From contig OX463829.1 of assembly GCA_949825045.1 (NCBI GenBank), positions 3,782,001 through 3,846,000 on the forward strand: a stretch of 64,000 nucleotides of DNA, given 5' to 3'. This stretch comes from Argyresthia goedartella. Its lineage: Eukaryota > Arthropoda > Insecta > Lepidoptera > Argyresthiidae. A program made the translations under genes and the position numbers. Of the stretch, positions 10,679 to 20,274 are shown piece by piece. Below the pieces are notes generated by a model. That model was given only the letters and a program-made list of their open reading frames with translations, did not search any database and was not told where the DNA came from. How positions within the stretch are numbered: the stretch's first letter is position 1; each line of letters begins with the position of its first letter.

Positions 10679-10981
10679 TTGTGGTTCATTTTACTACACC
10701 TTTCTGTTGTACACTGTAGGTTATGTGACACTGCCAGTGACATTGATAAGTGGTTTTGTATTACCAGTCTAGTCCTGCGTTTGTCCCGACCAGTCGCCGC
10801 AATATTGTCACCCGCCACTTGCATCACGCGGCGCGCCCGCCTCAACTCGCTGTTTATCGTGAATTTCGCTGCGTCTTGTGGTTACCCTGGATATCGTAGA
10901 GTTAATTCTGCATCTTTTTCTTTGCTAGAAGAAGAGGAATTAATGATTTTCGAGCGTATGTACGTTTTTGTAGTAATATAA
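10679..10981 (+). other. Short GC-rich open frame of unknown origin
   Basis: A 100-codon plus-strand frame crosses a locally CpG-rich patch (10785-10850, with 'CACGCGGCGCGCCCGCC') in otherwise AT-rich DNA. Its C-terminal part, FSLLEEEELMIFERMYVF, is acidic and coding-like. I do not recognise a domain. It could be the 5' exon remnant of a DNA transposon or a decayed promoter/first exon. It ends immediately before a perfect 16-bp hairpin. Low confidence that it encodes a protein. Confidence 0.2.
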
Positions 10982-10983
10982 AG

Positions 10984-11019
10984 ACGATGTACTCTACTTA
11001 AGAAAGTAGAGTACATCGT
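10984..11019. repeat. Perfect 16-bp inverted repeat with 4-nt loop
   Basis: ACGATGTACTCTACTT at 10984-10999 pairs with AAGTAGAGTACATCGT at 11004-11019, loop AAGA. It sits at the edge of the antisense dispersed repeat D copy, whose normal sequence 'CACGATGT' begins the arm, so it may have arisen by fold-back duplication at that edge. Confidence 0.7.
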
Positions 11020-11150
11020 GAGGAAACCTTCAACCTTTATAGATGCGGTGTTGGGCTAGCCCCCTGTGACGCAAAATGGGTAATACAGTTACTGGTTGAA
11101 CTTGGGTGCAAACGTGCCTCTGCCACCCCGCTTGGGAAAAGACGCAGAGT
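11011..11150 (-). repeat. Dispersed repeat 'D', copy 4 (antisense)
   Basis: Plus-strand text 'ATCGTGAGGAAACCTTCAA', 'TTGGGCTAGCCCCCTGTGAC' and 'GCCTCTGCCACCCCGCTTGG' are reverse complements of the family landmarks, in reversed order. Confidence 0.6.
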
Positions 11151-11306
11151 TTTTTTTTTTTGTTTAACAGTCGATGAAAATTAATTTCCTACCCTTTGAA
11201 TATCGTATATCAAATTGGAACCAAGAGCCTATGGTCATTAGGCCGTATGTTGCAAGACGACATGTTGCATCCATTATTTATTTATACGTAGACCAACTGA
11301 TACGAA

Positions 11307-11722
11307 CCTTTTAGGGTTCCGTACCCGAAGGGTACCAAACTGAACCCTATTACTAAGACTCCGCTGTCCGTCCGTCCGTCTGTCACCAGGCAGTATCTCA
11401 TGAACCGTGATAGTTAGACAGTTGAAATTTTCACAGATGATGTATTTTTGTTGCCGCTATAATAACAAATACTGAAAACAGAATAAAATAAATATTGAAG
11501 GGGGCTCCCATACAACAAACATATTTTTTGCTCGATATTGATAACGGCAACAGGTAGACGCTTGAAATATGCACAGAATATCTAGTTATATTAAAAATAA
11601 ACAATTAAATTAAAATAAAACAAATATTTACGTTGGGTCATACAACAGACATGATATTTTTGCCGTTTTATAGATAAACCCTTCGTGCGCGAGTCCGACT
11701 CGCACTTGGCCGTTTTTATTTT
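11307..11722 (+). repeat. Lepidopteran GGTTCC-type dispersed repeat, well-preserved copy
   Basis: Starts TTAGGGTTCCGTACCCGAAG, continues with 'TATTACTAAGACTCCGCTGT', three GTCC repeats, 'CAGTATCTCATGAACCGTGA', 'GACAGTTGAAATTTTCACAG' and 'GGGGGCTCCCATACAACAAA', and ends GTCCGACTCGCACTTGGCCG. I recognise this whole order as a family present in many moth and butterfly genomes. An internal part from 'TGATAACGGCAACAGGTAGA' onward looks like a second, diverged half-unit. Non-coding. Confidence 0.8.
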
Positions 11723-11872
11723 TATTGATAACTTTTCGCAAACAGGACTTAAGGTTTTTGATCATAGAGTTATTTAGTAAACAAAACGGTCCGATAATCT
11801 GAGATTTTGACAATGTCAAATTGTCATTAATTGGCATTTTAGTTAAACTGCAACTTTCGAACTGAATTTGGA

Positions 11873-12023
11873 GCACGCACGGGTGACAGACAAACCAGTT
11901 CTGTCTCCGTGACAGTGACAGAGTTATGCCTCAATCTCCTTCTCCTTGTTTCAGAGGAAGAGGAAGAAAGACTGTCACTATCACGGTGACAAATCTGTTT
12001 TGTCTTCGGCACCCGTGCGCGCC
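11873..12023. repeat. Imperfect inverted repeat, ~50-bp arms
   Basis: 11873-11931 ('GCACGCACGGGTGACAGACA' ... 'CCGTGACAGTGACAG') is the imperfect reverse complement of 11973-12023 ('CTGTCACTATCACGGTGACA' ... 'GGCACCCGTGCGCGC'). About 40 bp of spacer separates the arms. It may be a short MITE or a fold-back structure. No flanking duplication was identified. Confidence 0.55.
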
Positions 12024-12645
12024 CGCCATAACAACGTTTCAATGAAATGAAGGGTAAAGGGGGTGAGCTAAGCGAAGCGAAGGATACTTCGTGTTAGTTT
12101 GAACATGCAAGAATAACAAAAAATACTTAAAACATAAACTTGAGTACACATAAAATATTTAAAACATAAAAAGTGTTTTTGCTGATCCTTTTTTGCTGTG
12201 CAAATCAGTATTTTTGATGTGCGATTAAATACTAGCTTTACCGAAACTGTACCGTATATTACCGAACTCTCACGTACTAACACATACATGAGAAATGATC
12301 ACAATTAAAAAAGACAACTTCTTGAAATGTCTACTTCTTGAAATGACCGCATATCAAATTTAGCCAATTTTTGCCAATTTCTGTTCAGCTACTAAATGAC
12401 TAACATACCATATCTTTGTTTGAATGTGGAAACAGATACTTTTGTCACAGATAAACTGGTACTCTGGCGGTTGTTTGCCGGAGGGTAGGATAACTTTTGT
12501 CGATAATTGTGTAATGACTGAAAATATTAGGTCCTTACATATGAAATTGGCGTTTTGTATGGTGAAATTGAAGTTAACTCAATTTTTAGTACAAACATTT
12601 TTGTATTTTTTTAGGAATGACAGATCCTAATTTTATAAGCTTTGT
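12024..12645. other. Unassigned spacer with a short shared block
   Basis: 12045-12105 contains 'AAGGGTAAAGGGGGTGAGC' and 'AGCGAAGCGAAGGATACTTC' then 'GTGTTAG', the reverse complement of the block at 55040-55135 and of the MITE interior. The remainder is AT-rich without recognised features. Confidence 0.5.
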
Positions 12646-13743
12646 GTGTATGACTGCGTCGATTTCGATATACTAGTTAAAATTTTAAAGTCACTTTATG
12701 TCTCCTCGCACTCTGCTCGCTGGTTTGACTCCTACCTGAGAGATCGCCAGCAACGCATTAAGTCTGAGGAGATCTTAACGGACTGGTGTGATCTCTCCGC
12801 AGGTGTTCCGCAGGGAGGAATCCTTTCTCCTCTCCTCTTCTCGGTATTCATTAACTCCATCTCTGACGTTCTTACCTCTTCTTATCATCTGTACGCAGAT
12901 GACCTTCAAATATATCGGCACTTCTCTCCGTGTGATGTGAATCTGACAGTAGAGGCGTTGAACGCTGATCTCGATAACATCAGGAAATGGGCTACCTCAT
13001 ATGGTCTGCTTGTCAACCCGGGCAAATCGCAGGCCATGATTTTGGGTACTCGTCACTCTCATAACCTAGTTCAGAAAATGCCCGTCGACCCTATAGTGTA
13101 TGATGGTAACATAATTTCATACAGCGAGAAGGCCAAGAATCTTGGGGTTGTATTTGATAAATTGTTGTCCTGGTCGCCCCATGTTTGTGAGGTCAGCAGA
13201 CGAGTCTTTGCGTCATTTCACTCCCTACGGAGATTGCAGCACTTCCTGCCGCAGCAGACTAAAATTACCCTTGCCCAGTCCCTCCTACTACCTTTAATCG
13301 ACTATGCGGATGTTTGCTGGATCGGTGCGAACGAAGAACAACTGAACAAACTCGAACGACTTCAAAACCTCGGGATTCGGTTTGTCTTCGGGCTGCGCAA
13401 GTATGACCATGTCTCACATTATCGCAAGGAGTTGGGGTGGCTTCCGATCCGATTTCGTCGTGATATGCACGTTCTCTCCTATCTGTTCAACATTTTGCGA
13501 AATCCCCGCTACCCCTCATATCTTCGAGAACGTTTCGAGTTTATTTCCTCCAGGCATAGCAACCGGAGATCCCACACGATGTCTCTTCTTTCTACTCCTC
13601 GGCATAACAATGCCGCTTACAAACACTCGTTTAGGTTAACGGCGATCCGACTGTGGAACGCACTTCCCTGCGCTATTAGAGATAGTCCCTCAATTTTCAC
13701 TTTTAAGACAAGATTGAAAGAGCATTTCCTTTCTCTTTCGTGA
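12646..13743 (+). CDS. Reverse transcriptase C-terminal part (Jockey superfamily), open but 5'-truncated
   Basis: The 365-codon frame encodes the palm, thumb and C-terminal region of an RNA-directed DNA polymerase used for target-primed reverse transcription. Residues 53-62 are GVPQGGILSP and residues 83-86 the catalytic YADD. They are followed by KSQAMILG, NLGVVFDKLLSW, LLLPLIDYADVCW and the C-terminal ALPCAIRDSPSIFTFKTRLK block seen in CR1/Jockey elements. The true N-terminus (endonuclease and RT fingers) is absent; the GTG at 12646 is simply the first available codon and lies in flanking DNA. The frame has no stop over 1.1 kb, unlike almost all other retroelement coding DNA in this window. 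It cannot be autonomous without the endonuclease. Whether it is transcribed is unknown. Confidence 0.85.
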   Translation: MYDCVDFDILVKILKSLYVSSHSARWFDSYLRDRQQRIKSEEILTDWCDLSAGVPQGGILSPLLFSVFINSISDVLTSSYHLYADDLQIYRHFSPCDVNLTVEALNADLDNIRKWATSYGLLVNPGKSQAMILGTRHSHNLVQKMPVDPIVYDGNIISYSEKAKNLGVVFDKLLSWSPHVCEVSRRVFASFHSLRRLQHFLPQQTKITLAQSLLLPLIDYADVCWIGANEEQLNKLERLQNLGIRFVFGLRKYDHVSHYRKELGWLPIRFRRDMHVLSYLFNILRNPRYPSYLRERFEFISSRHSNRRSHTMSLLSTPRHNNAAYKHSFRLTAIRLWNALPCAIRDSPSIFTFKTRLKEHFLSLS

Positions 13744-14086
13744 TAGGTACTTTTATATATGTATATATAAGTAGTATATGTTTGATATATATTTTATTTT
13801 TTGCTTTTGTATTTTATTTAGTGTAAATCATTTACTATATCATTTATTTTATTTTCATTCATTCATTTTTTTATTATATCATTTATTATGTTTTAGTTGT
13901 AAACAATTAGATGTGTACAGTTTTATTGCGCACTAGGACTCTCCTGTTGCACAATTTTTCCTGTCCTGCCTAGGTTTGCTGGTAGAAATCTCTCTTTAGA
14001 GATAAGCTCGCCTTTGCTCATAAAATGTTTTGTTACCTTACTATTAAGATTTCTGTGCAATAAAGAATAAAGAATAAAGAATGAGA
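12650..14086 (+). mobile_element. 5'-truncated Jockey-superfamily non-LTR retrotransposon with (AATAAAG)n tail
   Basis: The insertion begins inside the reverse transcriptase, at the residues that normally read KAFDCVDF (here only YDCVDF remains). It continues through the end of the polymerase ORF at 13743, a ~330-bp AT-rich 3' UTR and a terminal AATAAAGAATAAAGAATAAAG run at about 14062-14083. Base composition of the coding part is clearly more GC-rich than the flanks and the frame is unbroken, so the insertion is relatively recent. No convincing target-site duplication: GAATGACAG at 12615 and GAATGAGAC at 14081 are similar, but this may be chance. Confidence 0.85.
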
Positions 14087-14730
14087 CAACATTTAGCTAA
14101 CAGAAAATTTTATATAATTTTGAAAAGTGTCAGCTGTAAAAAAAGATTACGAATATTATCATGAAAATGGATGACATTTAGGAGGCACTGATTTTGAATA
14201 TAACATTTTAGTTATCAAACTGAAAATTAAAAGAAAGTTTAATAACTAGATGTAAAATATTGAAATTAATTTTATAACTATAAAAAAACTGGTAATAGCT
14301 ATTGAATTACTCGAATTATGAACTCCTGAATCTGGAAGAAAAATTCGCCAATTTCATAAGTAAGCACCCAATATAAACCCCTTTCGGATTTTGCACCGTG
14401 TTCATTTTGTTCGTCATGGATTGTGATTGTCCTCCACTTTGTGGCGTGGCGATCTGCATTACAAGCACCTGGAATCACTTTCCGAAACCATACACATACT
14501 GCCAACATTAGAAAAATAAAAAAAACATATCTGTTGGTTTAAATTTAGTTTTTTTTTTTTAAATAATACGACGTAATTCAATTATCATCGACTACGGAGT
14601 CGATGATAATTGAATTACGCCGTTTATTTTACTGGCCACGGGGCCAGTCGTAAAAAATAAAAATAAACTATCCACACTAGTGATGGAAAAGCAATTTTCC
14701 ACCCGGATATCTACCCATGAAAATTTAACT
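14087..14730. other. Spacer, AT-rich; contains a long hairpin
   Basis: No gene recognised. The minus-strand frame at 14299-14508 has no domain. The hairpin at 14561-14630 is listed separately. Confidence 0.5.
14561..14630. repeat. 33-bp-arm hairpin, last 22 bp perfect
   Basis: CGTAATTCAATTATCATCGACT ends at 14593 and is mirrored exactly after the 4-nt loop ACGG (the 22-bp perfect core is split here as CGTAATTCAATT plus ATCATCGACT). Outside this, 11 more positions pair with three or four mismatches. Total length 70 bp. It could be a snap-back MITE or a small-RNA-producing hairpin; nothing else in the window matches it. Confidence 0.65.
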
Positions 14731-14744
14731 TTCCGAACAGGAGA

Positions 14745-17079
14745 TTCCCTCCACCACCACATGGTCTTTCCTGCCTTCGCGGCTTTAAGACCGAATCTTG
14801 GGCACTGTCATGCGCTACTTGCCTTCGGCTCTTTCACGCATGCAGTTTCTTGATGCCCTACAAGTTCTTGAATGCGTCCCGGCCTTTCTCCCTTTCTGGG
14901 CAGGCCATGCAATACTATTTCTTCGTCCTCCCCAAATAGGGCTCGACAACACAACACGTCACTCAGCGTCGAACTGTACCACTTAGTACACTGCTGTCCT
15001 CAATCTTCAAATATTCTTCTCTTGTTGTGCCATGAGTGCGCAAACTTGCGCAATGACTTGAAGTTCTGCTCCCAAGAAACTAGCTCCTCGTGGAATACTG
15101 GGCAACCGTTGTCCTCTTCAGTGCATCCAGCATCTCCGATCTCTCTTCCGCGTATAGCCTTCATTCCCAGAGGGCATGATCCCGGCTCTCGTTGTCCTCA
15201 CTCTGTAGACTCGCACAGCCCTAGCCTGTGTAGGCGCTGTCTGAAGCATCCGTACCCGGTAAGTACTTGGGAGACCATGAAGTCCGGTTCTATCCATTCT
15301 GAACTGAGCCTCACGCCCACGTCTGGGAAGAATCCATATAGCTCGCGGCCGTCCATACTTCCCTGCTTATCGTTCCTGCTACTGAGCTACGATGTCTGCC
15401 CTGACCGTCGTCTTGAATTTCCTGTACTCCCTGGGGGCCAGTTGGTGTCACTCCTGAGCAATCCGTCCTGCACGACAAACCTCCAAATCGGCTGGTAAAA
15501 CTTCCGCAAGCACAAGTAACGCTGCGGAGCTGCACGATCGGTAAGACTTCGTTAGTAAAACTAGCGCCGGTCTCTGCGTTCGTATCAATTCCCCTCTGAC
15601 AACAATGTTGGACGAGAATCGGCACCATACTGTGGCAGCGTATGTAAGCGTAGCTACATATGTCCCCGAGTACAAAACTCGGAGGGCCCGGTACTTCACA
15701 CCCCATCTGGTTGCGGAAATCCGCGACATCTTGCCGAAACAAGCGGAGGCCTTTTCCCCTATAACATTCACATGCGGCAAGTAGGACCTAGCCTCGTCCA
15801 GAGTGACACCGAGTAACGTAGCTTGCGACACACTCCTGATCTACGCGCCTTCGAATCTGATCGCTTGAACCCCCCCTTGTACTTCATGGCCAAGGACTTC
15901 GCTGAAGAGAATCCCAAACGGTTGCGGGATCCCCAACCCGATATTTCCCCGAGCACGACGCTGGCTTTCCGTTCGATGTCCGCGCGCGAAGACGCCTTGA
16001 TCACCACCGTCACGTCGTCGGCATTCGCAATCAAATGCACTTCTTCAGGTCGCGGCAGCAGCAGGAGATCGTTCAGGAGGAGGTTCCATAAAGTTGGGCC
16101 CAACACTGACCCTTGCGGACATCCCATGGTGCTTGTCTTGGAGCAGGTCTGACTGCCCACATAGAAAATGACTCTACGGTTGCTAAAGTAGCTGACCAAG
16201 GTACGGTAAAGGCTCGGCGAGGCTCCACCTTGCTTCACCTTGAGGAGGATCATTGGCCACCACGCGTTGTCAAATGCACCAGAGATGTCCAGAAGGATAA
16301 GCTGTACGTACGGAGCTGGACTGGTATCTGCAATTTCGTTCATTTGGCACAGCGTCGACACTATCGAATGACCCCGAGTGAACCCATATTGAGCTTCCGA
16401 TATATTACAATACAAGCAGGGAGCACAGGGACTATTACCGCGTTCCAATAGTTTACCCAAAATGGGAAGTAGTGTGATTGGTCTGTAAGCCTTCGGGTCG
16501 CTAAGGGGCTTACCGTTGCCCTTTGGCAGGACGAAGAGTCGGCCTAATTTCCAGAGATCGGGAAACACTCACTCGGCGAAGCATTTCCTCACTATGAGCC
16601 ACATCTCGTCTGACGTGGCCCTCCACGCCCACTTAACTAACGCTGCCGTGATACCATCAATACCTGGAGCCGTGTTAGGCAGGGAGCGCACGATGCGCTC
16701 GACCGTCACCTTTTCGGGAGCTGCCATGTCATGGTAGGATGGCGCGAAGGCAGCTGCTACACGGACAGACTGGTGGTAGATGGTATCCCTCTGCGGCTGG
16801 TCGTCTGGATATAGCGTCTGAAGGAGGTCTGACATGGTGGCCCCGGTGGATTCCGTGTAGCCGTCGATAAGCTTGGTGGCGTTGACGATGTTCGGCGAGG
16901 AGCACATATGCCCGAAACCCTCTTTAGGCTAAACCCCAAGGATCGTCGTTACCTGACTCGGCAATCTTGCGAAAGAAATCCAACTCTGCCTTCATGGCTT
17001 ACTTGTATCTCCCCCGAAGGGCATTAAGCCGCTGCTCAAGTCATTAAGCCGCTACTCAGGAGACTTCGAACAGGAGAGC
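14745..17079 (-). mobile_element. 5'-truncated R1-clade non-LTR retrotransposon with 14-bp target-site duplication
   Basis: Minus-strand coding sequence of R1 type from just after the endonuclease to the C-terminus. Identical 14-base flanks TTCCGAACAGGAGA lie at 14731-14744 and 17080-17093, a duplication length usual for R1-clade insertions. A third, imperfect version (ACTTCGAACAGGAGAG) sits at 17064-17079. Canonical R1 elements insert in 28S rDNA, and neither flank is rDNA, so this is a non-rDNA insertion or a non-specific R1 relative. The local GC content is much higher than the flanks. Confidence 0.85.
14820..17000 (-). pseudogene. R1-clade polymerase, broken
   Basis: Reading the minus strand from about 17000: a DFFRKIAESGNDDPWGLA-type linker, then 112 codons to 16569 (TAPGIDGITAALVKWAW), an in-frame TGA at 16569-16571 where the family has Gly (CFAE-stop-VFPDLWK), then 266 codons to 15768 with AYRPITLLPILGKLLER, QYGFTRGHS, LDISGAFDNAWW and GCPQGSVLGPTLWN. 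The catalytic box reads ANADD instead of AYADD. After a frameshift near 15790, codons 15831-15448 give the thumb (VTLDEARSYLPHV, LYSGTYVATLTYAATVW). Further shifts lead to the C-terminal LTGYGCF-type and VLHGLP-type region ending near 14820. At least one stop and several frameshifts make it non-functional. Confidence 0.8.
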
Positions 17080-17093
17080 TTCCGAACAGGAGA

Positions 17094-19086
17094 GATGAAA
17101 AAACCATGTGTCCCCAACGACATCTAATGACACATTTGGAACTACTCTATTTCCTATTTAAGAGCTGTCAGAAAATGGCCATTATAGAGGAACGTCTGTT
17201 TTGGAAAACCTTTTAACCTTCGACGCCGTTTTAAGAGTGACGATTTAGCGCTTTTGAGAAAGCTCTCTACTTTATAACTCTTTTCCCAACAAAGTTGTAC
17301 TGAAACTCAATTCACTTATACCAGTGATTCCAAACCTTTTCGCAATGAGAGACTAAACTTCATATCATCGTATCTCCAAGTTGCGGCGATGGGCAACCCC
17401 CTTCACTCTACGGCTATAGAGTTGTATAACTGATTAAACGTGAACCAAAGTGTGCGTTTGCCACCCATTATGTCAGACTTAACTTAAGTCTTGTCACGGA
17501 TCACCCATCATACCCATTGTAGGCTGTATTCAGTTATTTTTTATTTTTTTATAAAACATACCTTTTTAGGCATACTATTATTCCAAGCCTAGCTATGATA
17601 GAAGGCGTATCGAAGTTTGTATTAGGTAAAAGCGCCAAGGATCCTTTCTTGCAGGTAAATATTGACTTGCATTTGTAGTTGTGTTTTTTTTTGTAATCAA
17701 AGAAATGTCACAAAATAATATAAAATTAACGTCAAAGGTTATGGTTACTTCAAAGGGCACAACAATTTTTTCAGTTTTGAATTGAATGGTTTTTGTAATA
17801 GCCAATGAGATTCCGTTGTTTACAAAAAAATACACGAGTGATAATGCGACATTAGCAAATAATGTATTGCAGAGCAATTCCCCGAATCACAGCGAATGCA
17901 TATTTTTTCTTGCCAAAGATGTCGAGCTTAATTTATGTACAGGTCAACCAGGACACTTACACGGTCCGCAGGTTAACAAACACTGACTTATACAAAGTCG
18001 TTGATAAATGACAATATACTATTGACGTTTTGGCTGCGGATGTAAGAATCCAACTTTCCCAGCACAAAGTTGCCTGAGACAAAGTTTACTTTCGAGGAGT
18101 CGTTACATAGGATGGACTGCAGAAAATCGACCGTAATGTCTTGTGTTAAGGCGCAAAGTGAAGCTAAATTGATGCTCCATGCCAGGGAACACCGAAAAGG
18201 AAAACTTTTAACGAGAAATCGGACCCGAGAGCAGCGATTTGTGGAGAAGGAACCAATTTCACTAAGGGGCGATTGCTCATTGCCCAGATAAAGAGTCAGA
18301 TAACTTTCCCTACGAACCTACCTTATCTATCTGTTTAACAGTCTGATAATGAGTCGTCAATTTTTCAATGGTCATTCATTCCGTGGGTAACTAACTGAAC
18401 TTTTTTTTCAACACTGGCAATCCGGACTTCAGATAGGTGAGACAAATATATATAATACACTGATATTGGAACAGGAAAGACTATTGTCTTCATTATTATT
18501 GTCTTCACTATTCTGTGAAGCTTGGTAGAGAAGTGTTATTTTTTTTTCGGCTGGCAACCCCAGACCGAATAGCTGACGATGTAAACAGCTCTGTAGTTTT
18601 TATTTCAATAAAATTAGTCAAAATTGCTTTTCTGCACGAGTAAACTTAATTTAAGTAGTAATAAGTGATTAAATAATGTGTAGATAAGAAACAGCTGTGC
18701 AAACATACAAGCTTTGGAAAAAACAAGACCGATTGTACCGGCAGATTGAACTGTCAAAATCAGTTCAAATAGCAACGACGTAAACGGGGGAAGTATCGTT
18801 TTATTTCTGTATTTATATCAATAATCTCACCTTTCACACCCGTAACAAACTAAACAAACCTTCATATAAGTGAAACACTTGCCGTACACTCACTCAGGTA
18901 CCGTTTTGTCTCTCTTTACTTGGCAAAAGCGGAAGCAAAGTTGAAGACGCAACATTCTGCCACATTCAACAAAAACACACACTTAACACCTTCATTGTGC
19001 AATAAACTCCCTAGTGTTCGCTAGTATTCCACCCGGTCATACACTGAAACCTATTCGCGGTTTTTTTTTCAGGCAAAAAGGGTGCA
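17094..19086. other. Spacer with one antisense repeat D copy; probable 5' UTR of the CR1-like element at its end
   Basis: 17370-17515 holds antisense repeat D landmarks ('AAGTTGCGGCGATGGGCAAC', 'GTGTGCGTTTGCCACCC'). 17590-18300 shows no recognised feature. From about 18540 to 19086 the sequence ('GGCTGGCAACCCCAGACC' onward) is plausibly the 5' UTR of the element whose ORF1 begins at 19087, but its exact 5' end cannot be fixed from one copy. Confidence 0.4.
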
Positions 19087-19690
19087 ATGCTGACCCGAAG
19101 CAAGATGAGCACACGCGATGTGGAGTTGAAGCTGAAAGCGACCTTGCTGGAGCTCAAGAAGAGCCATGAAATACTTCTACGAGAGCGAGATGAGTGTGAA
19201 GAGGAGATAGAAAAGCAAATTAAGAAAAATTCGGCGCTAAAAGAAGAGCTCAATGAGTTGGACATCCAATGCCAGGATCTCAGTGCCCAGAAAGATGAAC
19301 TACAACACCAAGTCGACTCATTTTACAAGTGTCATGATGTCCACCACGTAGCATTGCAACACATAAAATCACTTGAACAACAGCTTGCAGAGGCACACCA
19401 CGAGCTTCAAGTTTTCAGCGAGCCGGAGGAACAGCGTGACAGTGCTACAACCAGGGCCTTATATAATGAGGTCATGAGCCAAACTGACATACCAACTATT
19501 GACCTAACAGCTTGTGATCTCACGTGTGATAGTCCTAATAGATCGCAATCAGTAACCACTATGAGCTGTAGTAAAAATAAATTAAAGAAATATGTTAAAT
19601 TGAATAATTATATAAAAAAACACAAAAACTAGCTAATAGAAATAAAATATTTTGTAAAAATGTAGATTGTAGCAAGGAACGTGTCGAATT
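19087..19690 (+). pseudogene. CR1-like ORF1, N-terminal part (coiled coil)
   Basis: The first 181 codons (19087-19632) encode a strongly charged coiled coil (about residues 10-80, heptad-like leucines in LKATLLELKKSHEILL and IKKNSALKEELNEL). A loose linker and a basic stretch (KLKKYVKLNNYIKKHKN) follow. ORF1 proteins of this type bind RNA and oligomerise through the coiled coil. After a stop at 19630 the reading continues in another frame, consistent with loss of one A from the A5 run at about 19624, giving CKNVDC (Cys-x4-Cys). It then stops at the DIRS insertion point. The distal half is at 24681-25668. Confidence 0.7.
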
Positions 19691-20093
19691 AATTGATGAT
19701 TAAACGAACTTACCTGAAGTGAAGTTCGATCCCAATTACACGAAGAGCTTCGTTCGAAGATATTAGCATAGGTACACATGTAGTTTCACTCAAGGCTAGC
19801 CATTTCGCGCACTATATTTGGAGAAAAATATAAAGGTTCTAACGTAAGGTAGAACAAAAAATTCACAGCTCGCCCTTCCCTTGCCATTTGCTTTCATTTA
19901 TTTCGGAGATGTGCTGAGCTTTTTGATATTTCACGGATAGGGTACAGCTTACAGCGAGGGCGGGAGGGATGCTAATATCTTCGAACGAAGCTCTTCGTGT
20001 AATTGGGATCGAACTTCACTTCAGGTAAGTTCGTTTAATCATCAATTACACATCAAGCTTCGTTCTTCGATATTAGCATAGGTACACATGTAG
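19691..20093 (-). repeat. DIRS right terminus: inverted terminal repeat plus internal complementary region
   Basis: 19691-19769 is the exact reverse complement (79 of 79 bases) of 19969-20047. 20044-20093 is the reverse complement of the far terminus 24631-24680 with one mismatch. The 19969-20093 segment is thus complementary to both outer ends joined at AATT, the defining feature of the DIRS internal complementary region that templates circle formation. 19734-19898 is the right inverted terminal repeat; its outer 43-bp extension (19691-19733) is absent from the left end, as in DIRS-1. Confidence 0.9.
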
Positions 20094-20274
20094 ATGTTGA
20101 GAGATAGTCGTGAAATATCAACTAATTCAATATGTAGATCGTTTATGTTTGGTAGTATAAATAATATAAAAAAATGTGATGAAAATATTAATTTACTGAG
20201 GTTTAATTTACTAAACAAGTACTTCAATATAAATTTATGTTTGTAAGTTTTATAATTGTAACATTGATAAATTA

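Noticed and set aside
13382..13639. 85-codon plus-strand frame
   Set aside because: Out-of-frame shadow of the intact Jockey-type reverse transcriptase at 12646-13743.
12615..14095. GAATGACAG / GAATGAGAC as target-site duplication of the Jockey-type copy
   Set aside because: Only partial identity, and the left copy is about 30 bp from the element start; insufficient.
15823..16737. Several plus-strand frames of 70-112 codons
   Set aside because: Antisense shadows of the R1 polymerase; high GC content lengthens them.
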